Shown here: in pieces, positions 44,854 through 54,911 of the stretch
Numbering within the stretch: position 1 is the first letter of the stretch
Layout of the letters: every line of letters starts with the position of its first letter
Source of the DNA: Magnetospira sp. QH-2
GTDB lineage: Bacteria > Pseudomonadota > Alphaproteobacteria > Rhodospirillales > Magnetospiraceae
Direction: 5' to 3'
Assembly: GCF_000968135.1 (NCBI RefSeq)
Contig: NZ_FO538765.1
Location: 1-64,000 of the forward strand
Length of the DNA: 64,000 bases
Translations under genes and position numbers: made by a program
The notes under the pieces: generated by a model
What the model saw: the letters and a program-made list of their open reading frames with translations, nothing else
Databases searched by the model: none
Told to the model about the DNA's origin: nothing

Positions 44854-47800
44854 ATGCACCTGCTCGCCGCGACGCCTGGCGAAATTACCGACGGATCGGA
44901 AGCCATCGACCTGGGCCAGACCCCGGGCGATATCATCGTGCTGAGCGCGGCGGATACCGAGATCGCTTGCCTGGCCCGCGCCAACCGCCAAAGATTGGCG
45001 GACAATGTCCAAATTCCCAGCTTGCGCCTGGCCTCCTTATTGCACCTGGGTCACCCCCTTTCCGTGGATCTCTACGTGGAAACCATCATCGCCAAGGCGC
45101 GTTTGGTGGTCATCCGGCTGCTCGGGGGGCGGGCCTATTGGGCTTACGGGGTGGAGCAGATCATCGAATGCTGCCACAGACACCAGATTCCCCTCGCTTT
45201 GTTGCCCGGCGACGATCAGCCGGACCCTGATCTGTTGGAATCATCCACTTTGGACGCCGCTGCGGTTCATCGGCTTTGGCAATATCTAGTATACGGAGGC
45301 CTGGAAAACAGCCAGATGTTCCTTGCGTATGCCGAATCGCTGCTGGGGAGCGAGACGATCTGGGCTGAACCGGCGCCGCTTTTGAAGGCCGGGCTCTATC
45401 AATCGGCAACTTTGGACGACTTGAGGCGGAATTGGGTCGCCAATGGCCCCATCGCGGCGGTTGTTTTCTATCGGGCGCTGCTGTTGTCGGGCAATACGGC
45501 CGGCATTGATGCAATAATTAATGAATTAAAACAAAGACATATAAATGTTTTGCCAATTTTTGTCGGTAGCTTAAAGGATTCCGTGGCCCAAGGGGTCCTG
45601 GCCGATATATTTGAACAAGCAGTACCAAATATCATTCTCAACGCGACGGCCTTTGCGGTCGCCGCGCCAGGGGGTAAATCGCCTCCATCGCCCCTGTCGG
45701 CGCCCGGTTGTCCGGTGTTGCAGCTGGTGGCTTCGGGCGGGACCGTCCAAAATTGGCGTGACGGCACCCGGGGCCTGTCGGCGCGGGATATCGCCATGAA
45801 TGTCGCCCTGCCGGAAGTGGACGGTCGCATCCTGGCGGGGGTAATCAGTTTCAAGGGCCCGGCGGAGCGCGACGAGGCGACCCAATGCGATCTGGTGGCC
45901 TATGAGCCCGAACCCGACCGGGTGCGCTTTATCGCGGATCTGGCGACCAATTGGATCAATCTGGGCGAGACACCGACGGAAAATCGGCGGGTGGCTCTGA
46001 TTTTGGCCAATTATCCGACCCGGGACGGGCGCTTGGGCAATGGGGTGGGGCTGGATACCCCGGCAGCGGCTGTGGGCATCCTGAGAGCGCTGAGGGCCGA
46101 GGGCTACGAAAGTGACGAAATCCCATCCGACGGCGACGCCCTGATCCGGCGATTGCTGGAGGGCCCGACCAACCAGCGGGATCGTGACCGACAGACCCGT
46201 GCCAAGCTTTCTCTTGCCGACTACGAGGCCTGGTTCCATCGCTTGCCTCTGGAGGCCCGTCGGAAGATCCTGGCTCGCTGGGGCACCCCGGAAGCCGATC
46301 CGCGTTTTGCCGACGATGGGGGCTTCCAAGTGGCGGTGTTGCCCCTGGGGAATGTGGTGGTCGGCATCCAACCGGCGCGCGGCTATGACATTGATCCCCA
46401 GAGCAGCTATCACGACCCGGACCTGGTCCCGCCGCACGGCTATTTGGCCTTTTATGCCTGGCTCAGCCAGCAGTTCGGTGCCCAGGCGATCATTCATCTG
46501 GGCAAGCATGGCAATCTGGAATGGCTGCCGGGCAAGTCCCTGGCCTTGTCCGATGAATGCTATCCCCAGGCCATCCTGGGGCCGTTGCCGCATCTTTACC
46601 CTTTCATCGTCAACGATCCGGGGGAAGGCACCCAGGCCAAACGCCGCACCCAGGGGGTGATCATCGACCACCTGACCCCACCCCTGACCCGCGCCGAGAG
46701 CTATGGCCCTTTGCGTGATCTGGAGCGGCTGGTGGACGAATACTACGAGGCCGCCGGGGTCGATCCGCGCCGCCTGCGGCTGTTGCGCGACGAGATTCTG
46801 TCCCTTTGCCGGGTCACCGGCCTGGATACGGACTGTGGTATCGCCGAAGGAGAGGGAGAGGACGAAGCTCTGGGCAAGCTCGACAACTACCTGTGTGAAC
46901 TCAAGGAATTGCAGATCCGAGACGGCCTGCATGTGTTCGGTGAAAGCCCGTCGGGGGATCTGCGGACCCATCTTCTGGTGGCCCTGGCCCGGGTGCCGCG
47001 TGGCGACGGCAAGGGTGGACGGGCCTCGTTGCTGCGCGCCCTGGCCGATGACTTGAGCCTGGGGTTCGATCCTTTGGACTGCCAACTGGGCGACCCCTGG
47101 CTGGGACCGCGCCCGCAAATCCTGGCGGGTGACGATCCTTGGCGCACCATCGGCGATACGGTGGAACGGCTGGAAATCCTGGCCGCGGATCTGGTCGGCG
47201 GGAAGAGGCAGGCCGAGGCGTCTTGGCCCCGCGCGGAGGCGGTCCTCGAGGCCATCACCAATCAGATCGGCCCGGCCGTGGCCGCCTGCGGCGAGGCGGA
47301 AATGAATGCCTTGCTGCGCGGGCTGGACGGAAAGTTCGTCGACCCCGGCCCCTCCGGCGCCCCGACCCGGGGACGCCCCGACGTGCTGCCCACCGGACGC
47401 AATTTCTATTCCGTGGACGTGCGCGCCGTCCCGACCCAGGCGGCCTGGTCCCTGGGCTGGAAATCGGCGACCCTGCTCATCGAGCGCCATGCCCAGGAAC
47501 AAGGGGATTGGCCCCGACGTCTGGCGCTCACCGCCTGGGGCACGTCCAACATGCGCACCGGCGGCGATGACATCTCCCAGGCCCTGGCCCTGTTGGGGGT
47601 CACGCCCACCTGGGACCGGATCTCCGGCCGGGTGACGGGGTTTGAGATCCTGCCCGCGACGGTTTTGGGCCGTCCTCGGGTGGATGTGACCCTGCGGGTA
47701 TCCGGATTCTTCCGCGATGCCTTTCCCGGGCTCATCGATTTGTTCGATTCGGCGACACGGGCGGTGGCCGATCTGGATGAACCCGCCGAGGAAAATCCCC

Positions 47801-48588
47801 TGGCCGCCCGGGTGCGCGAGGAGCGCGCCGGACTGATGGCCGAGGGCGCCTCCGCCGATCAGGCCCGCCGTCGCGCCGGAACCCGCGTCTTTGGGTCCAA
47901 GCCGGGAGCCTATGGGGCCGGATTGCAGGCCTTGATTGATGAGAAGGGCTGGGATAGCGCCGATGATCTGGCGCGGGCCTATGTGGCCTGGGGCGGCTGG
48001 GCCTATGGCGCCGGGGCCGAGGGGGATCAGGCCCACGATTTGTTCGAAACCCGTCTGGGCGCCGTGGAAGCGGTGATCCAGAATCAGGATAACCGCGAAC
48101 ACGATATTCTGGATTCAGACGATTATTACCAGTTCGAAGGCGGCATGACGGCGGCGGTGCGGATGTTGTCGGGCCAACAGCCAACGGTTTATCACGGCGA
48201 TCACTCACGGCCCGAAACACCGGTAATCCGCACGCTGGACGAAGAGGTCGCGCGGGTGGTTCGCGCCCGGGCGGCCAACCCCAAATGGATCGCGGGCGTC
48301 ATGCGCCATGGTTACAAGGGGGCTTTCGAGATGGCCGCCACCGTGGACTATCTATTCGCCTTTGCCGCCACGGCGCGCTGTGTGCGCGACCATCATTTCG
48401 ATGCTCTGTTCGAGGCCTATCTGGGTGACGACCAGGTGCGCCAGTTCATCGCCGACCATAATCCGGCGGCATTGAATGAAATGGCCGAGCGGTTCCAGGA
48501 AGCCCTGGACCGCCATCTTTGGCGCCCGCGCCGCAACTCCACCCCCGACCGCCTTGCCGGAATTCTGGCGCCGGGCGAGGACAGGTAG
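44854..48588 (+). CDS. cobN: Cobaltochelatase subunit CobN
   Basis: CobN is the large subunit of the ATP-dependent aerobic cobaltochelatase that inserts cobalt into hydrogenobyrinate a,c-diamide. At 1,244 residues it is the usual size for CobN (about 1,250). Recognisable family segments include HLGKHGNLEWLPGKSLALS, NDPGEGTQAKRRTQGVIIDH and GTSNMRTGGDDISQALALLG. The conserved C-terminus has FGSKPGAYGAGLQALIDEKG and HGYKGAFEMAATVDYLFAFA. The ATPase subunits CobS/CobT (chelatase sense) are not in the window. Its stop abuts the next gene's ATG. Confidence 0.95.
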   Translation: MHLLAATPGEITDGSEAIDLGQTPGDIIVLSAADTEIACLARANRQRLADNVQIPSLRLASLLHLGHPLSVDLYVETIIAKARLVVIRLLGGRAYWAYGVEQIIECCHRHQIPLALLPGDDQPDPDLLESSTLDAAAVHRLWQYLVYGGLENSQMFLAYAESLLGSETIWAEPAPLLKAGLYQSATLDDLRRNWVANGPIAAVVFYRALLLSGNTAGIDAIINELKQRHINVLPIFVGSLKDSVAQGVLADIFEQAVPNIILNATAFAVAAPGGKSPPSPLSAPGCPVLQLVASGGTVQNWRDGTRGLSARDIAMNVALPEVDGRILAGVISFKGPAERDEATQCDLVAYEPEPDRVRFIADLATNWINLGETPTENRRVALILANYPTRDGRLGNGVGLDTPAAAVGILRALRAEGYESDEIPSDGDALIRRLLEGPTNQRDRDRQTRAKLSLADYEAWFHRLPLEARRKILARWGTPEADPRFADDGGFQVAVLPLGNVVVGIQPARGYDIDPQSSYHDPDLVPPHGYLAFYAWLSQQFGAQAIIHLGKHGNLEWLPGKSLALSDECYPQAILGPLPHLYPFIVNDPGEGTQAKRRTQGVIIDHLTPPLTRAESYGPLRDLERLVDEYYEAAGVDPRRLRLLRDEILSLCRVTGLDTDCGIAEGEGEDEALGKLDNYLCELKELQIRDGLHVFGESPSGDLRTHLLVALARVPRGDGKGGRASLLRALADDLSLGFDPLDCQLGDPWLGPRPQILAGDDPWRTIGDTVERLEILAADLVGGKRQAEASWPRAEAVLEAITNQIGPAVAACGEAEMNALLRGLDGKFVDPGPSGAPTRGRPDVLPTGRNFYSVDVRAVPTQAAWSLGWKSATLLIERHAQEQGDWPRRLALTAWGTSNMRTGGDDISQALALLGVTPTWDRISGRVTGFEILPATVLGRPRVDVTLRVSGFFRDAFPGLIDLFDSATRAVADLDEPAEENPLAARVREERAGLMAEGASADQARRRAGTRVFGSKPGAYGAGLQALIDEKGWDSADDLARAYVAWGGWAYGAGAEGDQAHDLFETRLGAVEAVIQNQDNREHDILDSDDYYQFEGGMTAAVRMLSGQQPTVYHGDHSRPETPVIRTLDEEVARVVRARAANPKWIAGVMRHGYKGAFEMAATVDYLFAFAATARCVRDHHFDALFEAYLGDDQVRQFIADHNPAALNEMAERFQEALDRHLWRPRRNSTPDRLAGILAPGEDR

Positions 48589-49479
48589 ATGCTGAAATCC
48601 ATCTATGGACAACCCTATCTGGTTTTGACCCTGGCGGTATCCTTCTGGTCAATCAATTTCATCGTCGGGCGGGCGGTGCATTTGGATGTGCCGCCGGTGG
48701 GCTTGGCCTGGTGGCGTTGGGCCGGGGCGCTGATTCTGCTCACCCCCTTTGCTTGGCGGCACCTGCGCGGTGACTGGCCCGCCCTGCGCGCCGGATGGCG
48801 GGTCACCTTGCTTTGTGCCCTGACCGGCATCGCGGTTTTCAATACCCTTGTGTATATGGGTCTGCATCATACCCAAGCCATCAACGCCGCCCTGTTGCAG
48901 TCGGCCATGCCGTCGCTGATCGTGCTGCTGGCTTTTGTCTCGGCGGGGGATCTGTTCCGGCCCGTGCAACTGATGGGGCTGCTGCTGTCCACCGTCGGCG
49001 TGCTGACGGTGGTGACCAAGGGCGACCCGGGGGTGTTGATCAACCTGTCTCTCAACAAAGGCGACCTGATGGTGCTGGTGGCGGTGATCTGTTACGCGGT
49101 CTATTCCGTGGCGGTGCGCAAACGTCCGGCGGTGCATCCGTTGAGCTTTCTGTGGGTCATTTTCGCCCTCGGCCTGGGCATGCTGACGCCGTTCTATGTC
49201 CAAGAGCATCTTTCCGGTCTGGTGATGCGGTTCGACAAGACCGTTACGCTGGGCGCGGTGGCCTATGTGGCGGTGTTTCCTTCCATCCTGTCCTACCTGT
49301 TTTTCAATCGCGGCGTGGAACTGGTGGGACCGGGCCGGGCCGGGCTGTTCATCCACCTCTTGCCGGTGTTCGCCAGCCTGCTGGCGGTGGCGATCCTGGG
49401 AGAGACCTTCCGCTGGTACCACGGCGCGGGTCTGGCCTTGATCCTGGGCGGGATCGGACTGGCCAACCGGAAAGGGTGA
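48589..49479 (+). CDS. DMT-superfamily (EamA) permease
   Basis: A 296-residue ten-helix EamA transporter with two repeated halves: the first WSINFIVGRAVHLDVPPVGL, the second PLSFLWVIFALGLGMLTPFY, and the end GETFRWYHGAGLALILGGIG. It starts right at the cobN stop. Translational coupling to cobN raises the possibility of a cobalamin-related metabolite or metal role, but EamA proteins are too varied to assign this. Confidence 0.85.
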   Translation: MLKSIYGQPYLVLTLAVSFWSINFIVGRAVHLDVPPVGLAWWRWAGALILLTPFAWRHLRGDWPALRAGWRVTLLCALTGIAVFNTLVYMGLHHTQAINAALLQSAMPSLIVLLAFVSAGDLFRPVQLMGLLLSTVGVLTVVTKGDPGVLINLSLNKGDLMVLVAVICYAVYSVAVRKRPAVHPLSFLWVIFALGLGMLTPFYVQEHLSGLVMRFDKTVTLGAVAYVAVFPSILSYLFFNRGVELVGPGRAGLFIHLLPVFASLLAVAILGETFRWYHGAGLALILGGIGLANRKG

Positions 49480-49585
49480 GTGAGGCGGTTTTCGCCGGAA
49501 TGGGGCCCCCAATGTGACGCCCGTCACAGATCCCCATGACAAAATGGAATATATCCTTTCGGTTCATTCCGGTAGGCTGAATCCC

Positions 49586-51253
49586 ATGCGGGTCATCCAA
49601 ATCTTTGCCATCATATTCTGGGGCATTCTGGTCATCCTTGGGCCCAGGGCCGCCGCCGCGGCCAGCTTCATGGACGGGTTTCTCAGGCAGAACGCCGTGA
49701 TGCTGCTGATCGATCCGGATACCGGCGCCATCGTCGAGGCCAATCCCGCCGCCGCGGAATTTTATGGCCATGACCGTGACAAACTGAAGGCCATGAAAAT
49801 CCAGGACATCAACATGTTCACCGCGGAGCAGGTGGCCCATGAGCGCAAGCTGGTGGCAACGGAAGGCCGCAACTTTTTCATTTTCCGCCACCGTCTGGCC
49901 GACGGCAGCGCGCGGACGGTAGAAGTCCACTCGGTGCCCTTGGATTTCGACGGGCGGCGGCTTCTTTACTCGTTGATCCGCGATATCTCCCACGAACGGG
50001 CCCTTCAAAAGGATCTCTGGCACTATCAAAGCCGTCTGGAACAGATGGTCGACCGGCAAACCGAAAGCATCCGCCTGAAGTCCCGCGACAATCTGATTAC
50101 TCTGAGCGTCGCCACCTTTGGCCTGTTCCTGGCCTTGGTTTTTGCCATCCTGGTCCTGTTCCGCCGCTGGCAAGCGCAGAAAGAGCTGAAAGCAGAGCGC
50201 CAGAAGTACCAACGGCTGATCAACGGCCTGACCCGACACTTCATGTATACCCATGACGCCGAGGGCGTCTTTCAATATGTGAGCCCGTCCATCACCGATG
50301 TGCTCGGGTACCCGCCCGAGGCGTTCTTAACGAACTTCGACAAGTACCTGACCGACAACCCCATGAACCAGGGTGTGATCCGCTTCACCGAGCGGAGTAT
50401 CCAGGGCCTGCAGCAGCCTCCCTATGAAGTGGAAATCCATCATGCGGACGGACGGGTGCGTCGCCTCGAAGTGGTCGAATCACCGGTATTCGCGGAAAAC
50501 GGCGCGGTGGTGGCGGTGGAGGGCATCGCCCATGACATCACCGACCGCCACTTGGCTCATGAAGCCTTGCAACGCTCCAATGAAGACTTGCAGCGGTTCG
50601 CCTATGTGGCCTCGCACGATCTTCGGGAGCCCCTGCGCATGGTCGGCTCCTACCTGGGGCTGTTGGAACGGCGCTATGCGGATTCCCTGGACGAAGAGGC
50701 AAGGGAATATATGGATTTTGCCGTTAACGGGGCCAAGCGCATGGATGACCTCATCAATGCCCTGTTGCAATACTCACGGCTGCAGAGCCAGGGGGAGCCC
50801 TTCGCCGAAACCAATCCCGGCAATGCCCTGGACGAGGCCCTGAACCATCTACAACCCGTGTTGGCCGAAACCGATGGAACAGTGGAGGCCGACCTGCCGC
50901 CCAAGGTCAAGGCCGATGCAACACAGCTCGTGTTGCTGTTCCAAAATCTCGTCGGCAATGCCTTGAAGTACCGGCACCCCGATCGTCGGCCCCAGGTGCG
51001 GATTACCGCCTCGGTCAGGAACAACAAGGTCTGTTTCACGGTTCAGGATAACGGGATCGGCATGGACCCCGAATTCTTTGACCGGGTTTTCATCATCTTC
51101 CAACGTCTGCACACGGATGACTCCTACGAAGGCACGGGCATCGGCCTGGCCATCTGTAAACGGATCGTCGAACGCCATGGCGGTCGGATCTGGGTGCAAA
51201 GCGATGTGGGCAAGGGCAGCCGGTTTTCTTTCACGCTGCCCGTCGCGCCGTGA
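49586..51253 (+). CDS. Membrane PAS-domain sensor histidine kinase
   Basis: Starting at ATG 49586 the protein is 555 residues. A signal-anchor is [19 protein letters not shown], and there is a PAS domain ([20 protein letters not shown]) around residues 35-150. A membrane segment ([20 protein letters not shown]) lies at about 172-195, then a second PAS/PAC. The HisKA has [17 protein letters not shown] (His near 344) and the HATPase has [14 protein letters not shown] and [15 protein letters not shown] then [14 protein letters not shown]. It would autophosphorylate and signal to an unlinked response regulator. The open frame extends to 49514 via GTG; the chosen start makes the signal peptide N-terminal. 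Confidence 0.88.
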   Translation: MRVIQIFAIIFWGILVILGPRAAAAASFMDGFLRQNAVMLLIDPDTGAIVEANPAAAEFYGHDRDKLKAMKIQDINMFTAEQVAHERKLVATEGRNFFIFRHRLADGSARTVEVHSVPLDFDGRRLLYSLIRDISHERALQKDLWHYQSRLEQMVDRQTESIRLKSRDNLITLSVATFGLFLALVFAILVLFRRWQAQKELKAERQKYQRLINGLTRHFMYTHDAEGVFQYVSPSITDVLGYPPEAFLTNFDKYLTDNPMNQGVIRFTERSIQGLQQPPYEVEIHHADGRVRRLEVVESPVFAENGAVVAVEGIAHDITDRHLAHEALQRSNEDLQRFAYVASHDLREPLRMVGSYLGLLERRYADSLDEEAREYMDFAVNGAKRMDDLINALLQYSRLQSQGEPFAETNPGNALDEALNHLQPVLAETDGTVEADLPPKVKADATQLVLLFQNLVGNALKYRHPDRRPQVRITASVRNNKVCFTVQDNGIGMDPEFFDRVFIIFQRLHTDDSYEGTGIGLAICKRIVERHGGRIWVQSDVGKGSRFSFTLPVAP

Positions 51254-51322
51254 TTCGACCGGATGGGGGCAAGGGGTCATTAACATCTTACCGATAGAGT
51301 ATAGCGGCTAAGGAGTGCGCCC

Positions 51323-52288
51323 ATGTTCTCGATAAACCGCCAACGCATTCATGAAATCCTAGATATTGCCAAGCCCAACGACCAAATGAGCCGTTGGTTC
51401 GACATTTTCATGTTTACCTTGATCAGCCTGAACGTGCTGGCTGTGGTTCTCGAATCCGTCAACTCAATCGGCCATAGGTTCGAGGGGGCGTTTCGAGTCT
51501 TTGAGATATTCTCTGTCGGGGTCTTCGTTATCGAGTACCTTCTGCGTATCTGGGCTGGGACCGAAGATTCCCGCTTCAAGGAAATGGGCGCCTTAAAGGG
51601 ACGCCTTCGCTACGCCATGACGCCATTACTTTTGATCGACCTCATGGCCTTTTTGCCGTTTTTCCTGCAGTTCATCGTGCCCATTGACCTTCGTTTCATG
51701 CGGGCGATGCGTTTGTTCCGTATCCTCAGGCTGACCCGCTACAATCCGGCCATGGCCTTGATGCTAAAAGTCTTGAAGCACGAGGCTCCGGCGATGCTAT
51801 CGAGTATCTACATCATGGGAATTCTCATCGTGGTGGCATCGAGCTTCATCTATCTCTTTGAACAGCATGCTCAGCCAGACAAGTTCAGTTCCATCCCGGA
51901 GGCCATGTATTGGTCGATCATCACCATGACCACGGTAGGCTTCGGAGATGTGACTCCTGTATCCGGCATGGGCAAGGTCTTTGCCGGGCTGGTGGCGGTG
52001 CTTGGCGTGGGGATGGTGGCCCTGCCCGCGGGTTTGTTGGCATCAGGATTCGCGACGGAAATTGGCGGTCGGCGTGCTCGGTATCGCCGCTTGGTGGAGC
52101 AGGCCATGCGCAACGGAGCCCTCGACCAGGGGGCGATGAATCTATTGGCGACGATCCGCGAGGATCTCGGGCTGAGCGATCTTGAGGCGCGAGAAATCAC
52201 CGACGATGCCTTAGGTGAGGCAGTTGTACCACCGCGCAGTTGCCCTGCCTGTGGTCATGATTGGATCGGCGATCCTACCAACCAATGA
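51323..52288 (+). CDS. Voltage-gated potassium channel (Kv-like)
   Basis: A 321-residue six-transmembrane channel. The S4-like helix is RFMRAMRLFRILRLTRYN with regularly spaced arginines, and the pore loop is EAMYWSIITMTTVGFGDVTP. The TVGFGD selectivity filter near residue 204 indicates potassium selectivity. The S6 region is GLVAVLGVGMVALPAGLLAS. The C-terminal segment contains SCPACGHDW, a possible zinc or redox site. It is separated from the kinase gene by about 70 bases. Confidence 0.92.
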   Translation: MFSINRQRIHEILDIAKPNDQMSRWFDIFMFTLISLNVLAVVLESVNSIGHRFEGAFRVFEIFSVGVFVIEYLLRIWAGTEDSRFKEMGALKGRLRYAMTPLLLIDLMAFLPFFLQFIVPIDLRFMRAMRLFRILRLTRYNPAMALMLKVLKHEAPAMLSSIYIMGILIVVASSFIYLFEQHAQPDKFSSIPEAMYWSIITMTTVGFGDVTPVSGMGKVFAGLVAVLGVGMVALPAGLLASGFATEIGGRRARYRRLVEQAMRNGALDQGAMNLLATIREDLGLSDLEAREITDDALGEAVVPPRSCPACGHDWIGDPTNQ

Positions 52289-52382
52289 TATACGGATATT
52301 GCCGCTCTCTCTTTGGAGCAGGTATCATCGCATGGAGCGTGCTTCGTCATTTGTTTGTCGATGACCAAATGGAGACCCCGGA

Positions 52383-52850
52383 ATGCGATCTTCTTCCGCG
52401 ATGACCGTCGCCACCGCCGTGTTTGCGCTATTCCTGGCCATTGGAACACCTTCCCGAGCCGACGACGGCGTCAACGCGGTTGAGTTCAAGGTCCATCCTA
52501 TCGGCTATGTGAGAAAGGCGGAGGGTAAGACGACCATTGTCCTGGACAAAAAATACCAACCGGCCCTTCTGGGTATGGAAAAGCAGCATGATATCTGGGT
52601 GATCTGGTGGTTCGACCGGAACGATACGCCCGAGATGCGCTCCATTCTTCAGGTGCACCCCAGAGCCAACCCGGACAATCCCCTGACCGGTGTGTTTTCC
52701 ACCCGCGCGCCGGTGCGGCCCAACCTGATCGCCTTGACCCGCTGTAAGGTATTATCGGTGATGGACAACGTGATCGAACTCGATAGCATCGACGCCTTTC
52801 CGGATACGCCGGTGCTGGATATCAAGCGCGTGATCGAGGCCGCGCGTTGA
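52383..52850 (+). CDS. Secreted TrmO/TsaA-like (UPF0066) protein
   Basis: A 155-residue protein with an N-terminal signal peptide (SAMTVATAVFALFLAIGTPS, cleavage near SRADDG). The mature part has FKVHPIGYVRKAEGKTTIVL, then QHDIWVIWWFDRNDTPEMRS, then VFSTRAPVRPNLIALTRCKV, and LDIKR. These are the marker regions of the UPF0066/TrmO family (tRNA N6-methyl-t6A methyltransferase). TrmO normally works in the cytoplasm on tRNA, so a secretion signal is anomalous and suggests a repurposed periplasmic protein. Its last 29 bases overlap the convergent DUF423 gene. Confidence 0.8.
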   Translation: MRSSSAMTVATAVFALFLAIGTPSRADDGVNAVEFKVHPIGYVRKAEGKTTIVLDKKYQPALLGMEKQHDIWVIWWFDRNDTPEMRSILQVHPRANPDNPLTGVFSTRAPVRPNLIALTRCKVLSVMDNVIELDSIDAFPDTPVLDIKRVIEAAR

Positions 52851-53214
52851 CAAATCCTGCCGCCGCCAAGGCGATCCAGCCGCCCATGAGCAGGAAGCCG
52901 CCCACCGGCGCCGCCCCGGCCACGGGCAATTCCCCGGTCAGGGACATGGCATAGAGGGTGCCGCAAAACAGGATGATGCCGCCCTGGAACCCCCAACCGG
53001 CGGCCATCACCAGCCTGGAGCCCGGCCATTGGTGCGCCATCCAGGCAACGCCGAGCAAGGCCAAGGCATGTGCCATCTGATAGCGCTCGCCGATCTGGAA
53101 GATGGGCAGATAGGAATCGGCCCCGTCCTCGCCTTGCATCATGTGCCAGCCATAGGCACCGGCGGTCAAAGCGATCAGGGCGTTGAGCGCCGCCAGGGTC
53201 AGCCATAGGCGCAT
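52822..53214 (-). CDS. DUF423 family membrane protein
   Basis: A 130-residue protein with four predicted membrane helices: the first LTLAALNALIALTAGAYGWH, and then YQMAHALALLGVAW, GWGFQGGIILFCGTLYAMSL and PVGGFLLMGGWIALAAAGFV. These are the DUF423 (YgdD-like) markers. The start at 53214 removes an unlikely Pro/Ala-rich extension. Function in the family is unknown. It overlaps the secreted TrmO-like gene at the 3' end. Confidence 0.8.
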   Translation of the reverse strand: MRLWLTLAALNALIALTAGAYGWHMMQGEDGADSYLPIFQIGERYQMAHALALLGVAWMAHQWPGSRLVMAAGWGFQGGIILFCGTLYAMSLTGELPVAGAAPVGGFLLMGGWIALAAAGFVNARPRSRA

Positions 53215-53218
53215 GAAA

Positions 53219-53470
53219 TCAAAGGCCGCACATGCCGGTGCCGCAGCCGCCCATGCCGCACATGGGACCAGCGGGTGCCGGTGCCGGTGCGGGCTCACTG
53301 TTTTTGGATCCGGCCACATTGGGGGCCATGATCGCCTTGGTCACGTCCGAATCGCCGCATTCCTTGCAGCTCAGCTTGCTTTCGGCCTTGAGTTCTTCGT
53401 ATTCGTTGCTGCTCTTGAACCACTGCTCGAACTGATGCCCGTGGGAGCATTTCAGATTGTAGACCATCAT
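53219..53470 (-). CDS. DUF1178 family protein, C-terminal metal-binding tail
   Basis: An 83-residue protein whose N-terminus MVYNLKCSHGHQFEQWFKSS and LSCKECGDSDVTKAIMAPNV match the DUF1178 family, with a CxxH/CxxC-type zinc ribbon. It ends in an unusual PAPAPAPAGPMCGMGGCGTG then MC, with three closely spaced cysteines and methionines that could bind copper or another soft metal. It is shorter than typical DUF1178 proteins (about 140). It precedes the DUF423 gene on the same strand with a four-base gap, probably co-transcribed. Confidence 0.78.
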   Translation of the reverse strand: MMVYNLKCSHGHQFEQWFKSSNEYEELKAESKLSCKECGDSDVTKAIMAPNVAGSKNSEPAPAPAPAGPMCGMGGCGTGMCGL

Positions 53471-53609
53471 TGTCCGGGTTTCCCTTTTTCCGGCTGTGCC
53501 ATATGCGTTGGTCCTTATATAGCCGTCTCGGTGGAGTTCGCCAAGGGTGGCTCCGGAATTAACCGTTTATTGAGGCGAAAGTGATTGATTCGGACTCGCA
53601 TCGAAGACG

Positions 53610-54911
53610 ATGGAGAGTCCCTTGCCCACCACACCCTTTAATTGGGGTCGCGCCCAACATATCCTGTCCACCTTGGCCCTGCCCCTGGCGCTATTGATGG
53701 GGGCTGCCTGGATACAGGGCAGCCTGAGCGGGATGGCGCCCTCCATGGCTCAATTGCTGGTGATCATGCCCTATGGCCTGGCCGCCGCCGGAGCGCTGGT
53801 GGCCTGGCGATTCAACTCATCGCGCACGGTGTTTCTCATGATCATGCTGGTCCTGGGTCATGGGTTGTTGCAAGGACCCCTGGCGGCGGGACCCTTCACC
53901 GGGCCCGGGGTGGGCGTGGTCTATACCGCCTTCGCCCTGTTGGTGCCCTTGAACATGCTCTATTTCGTGCTCACCCCGGAGCGCGGCCTGGCCACCGGCG
54001 GCGGGTTGGCGCGGGTCGGGGTATTGGCGGCTCAGACCGCGGGAGTCGCGGCGATCGTTTTCGCCGCACCGGCCGGGATCGAGGCGGCGGCCATTCAGGA
54101 ATTCCAGCAGGGCATCTGGTCCTTGTTGCGTACCCGTATTTTCCCCCCGGAAATGGACCGTTGGACGGCCCTGCCGCAACCGGCGATGATCGCTTTTGCG
54201 GTCTCGACGCTGATCGTTCTGGGCCACGGTCTGGTCAAGGACCGCCCGGTGGATCTGGCCACGGCGGGCGCCCTGGGCGCGCTCTGGGCCGGGTTGCATG
54301 GGGTGGGTCAAGGGGCCGGGTCGGCCCTGTGGTTCACCGCCGCCGCCATTGTCGCCATCGTCGGGGTGTTGCAGGAATCCTACCGCATGGCCTTCCTGGA
54401 CGATTTGACCGGCTTGCCGGGGCGACGGGCTTTGAACGCCGAATTCACCAAACTGGGACGGCGCTACGCGGTGGCCATGCTGGACGTGGATCATTTCAAG
54501 AAATTCAACGATACCTATGGCCATGACGTGGGGGATCAGGTGCTGCGCATGGTCGCCGCCCGGATGATGCGGGTCAGTGGTGGCGGCAAGGCCTTCCGCT
54601 ACGGCGGCGAGGAATTCACCGTGCTGTTTCCAGGCAAGGAATCCGAAGACGTGCTGGTCCATCTGGAGGCCCTGCGCGAGGACATTGCCCGGTCGAGTTT
54701 TTTGCTGCGCGACGAGGATCGACCGGAAGAAAAACCCAAAAGGACCTCGAAGAAAGGGTCGGCAAACGATCGGGTATCAGTGACCGTTAGCATGGGCGTG
54801 GCCGATCACCTGGTATCCGACGCGCCGGAGGAAGCCATCATCGCCGCCGATCAGGCGCTCTATCAGTCCAAGGAGGCCGGCCGCAACAAGGTCACGGCCT
54901 TTGAAGCATAG
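53610..54911 (+). CDS. Membrane diguanylate cyclase (GGDEF)
   Basis: A 433-residue protein with six to eight predicted N-terminal membrane helices (about residues 12-260) and a GGDEF domain from about residue 270. The domain shows DDLTGLPGRRALNAEF, LDVDHFKKFNDTYGHDVGD and the active-site YGGEEF near 332. GGEEF is a functional variant, so c-di-GMP synthesis is likely. I see no RxxD inhibitory site just upstream. The last 20 bases overlap convergent msrQ. Confidence 0.9.
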   Translation: MESPLPTTPFNWGRAQHILSTLALPLALLMGAAWIQGSLSGMAPSMAQLLVIMPYGLAAAGALVAWRFNSSRTVFLMIMLVLGHGLLQGPLAAGPFTGPGVGVVYTAFALLVPLNMLYFVLTPERGLATGGGLARVGVLAAQTAGVAAIVFAAPAGIEAAAIQEFQQGIWSLLRTRIFPPEMDRWTALPQPAMIAFAVSTLIVLGHGLVKDRPVDLATAGALGALWAGLHGVGQGAGSALWFTAAAIVAIVGVLQESYRMAFLDDLTGLPGRRALNAEFTKLGRRYAVAMLDVDHFKKFNDTYGHDVGDQVLRMVAARMMRVSGGGKAFRYGGEEFTVLFPGKESEDVLVHLEALREDIARSSFLLRDEDRPEEKPKRTSKKGSANDRVSVTVSMGVADHLVSDAPEEAIIAADQALYQSKEAGRNKVTAFEA

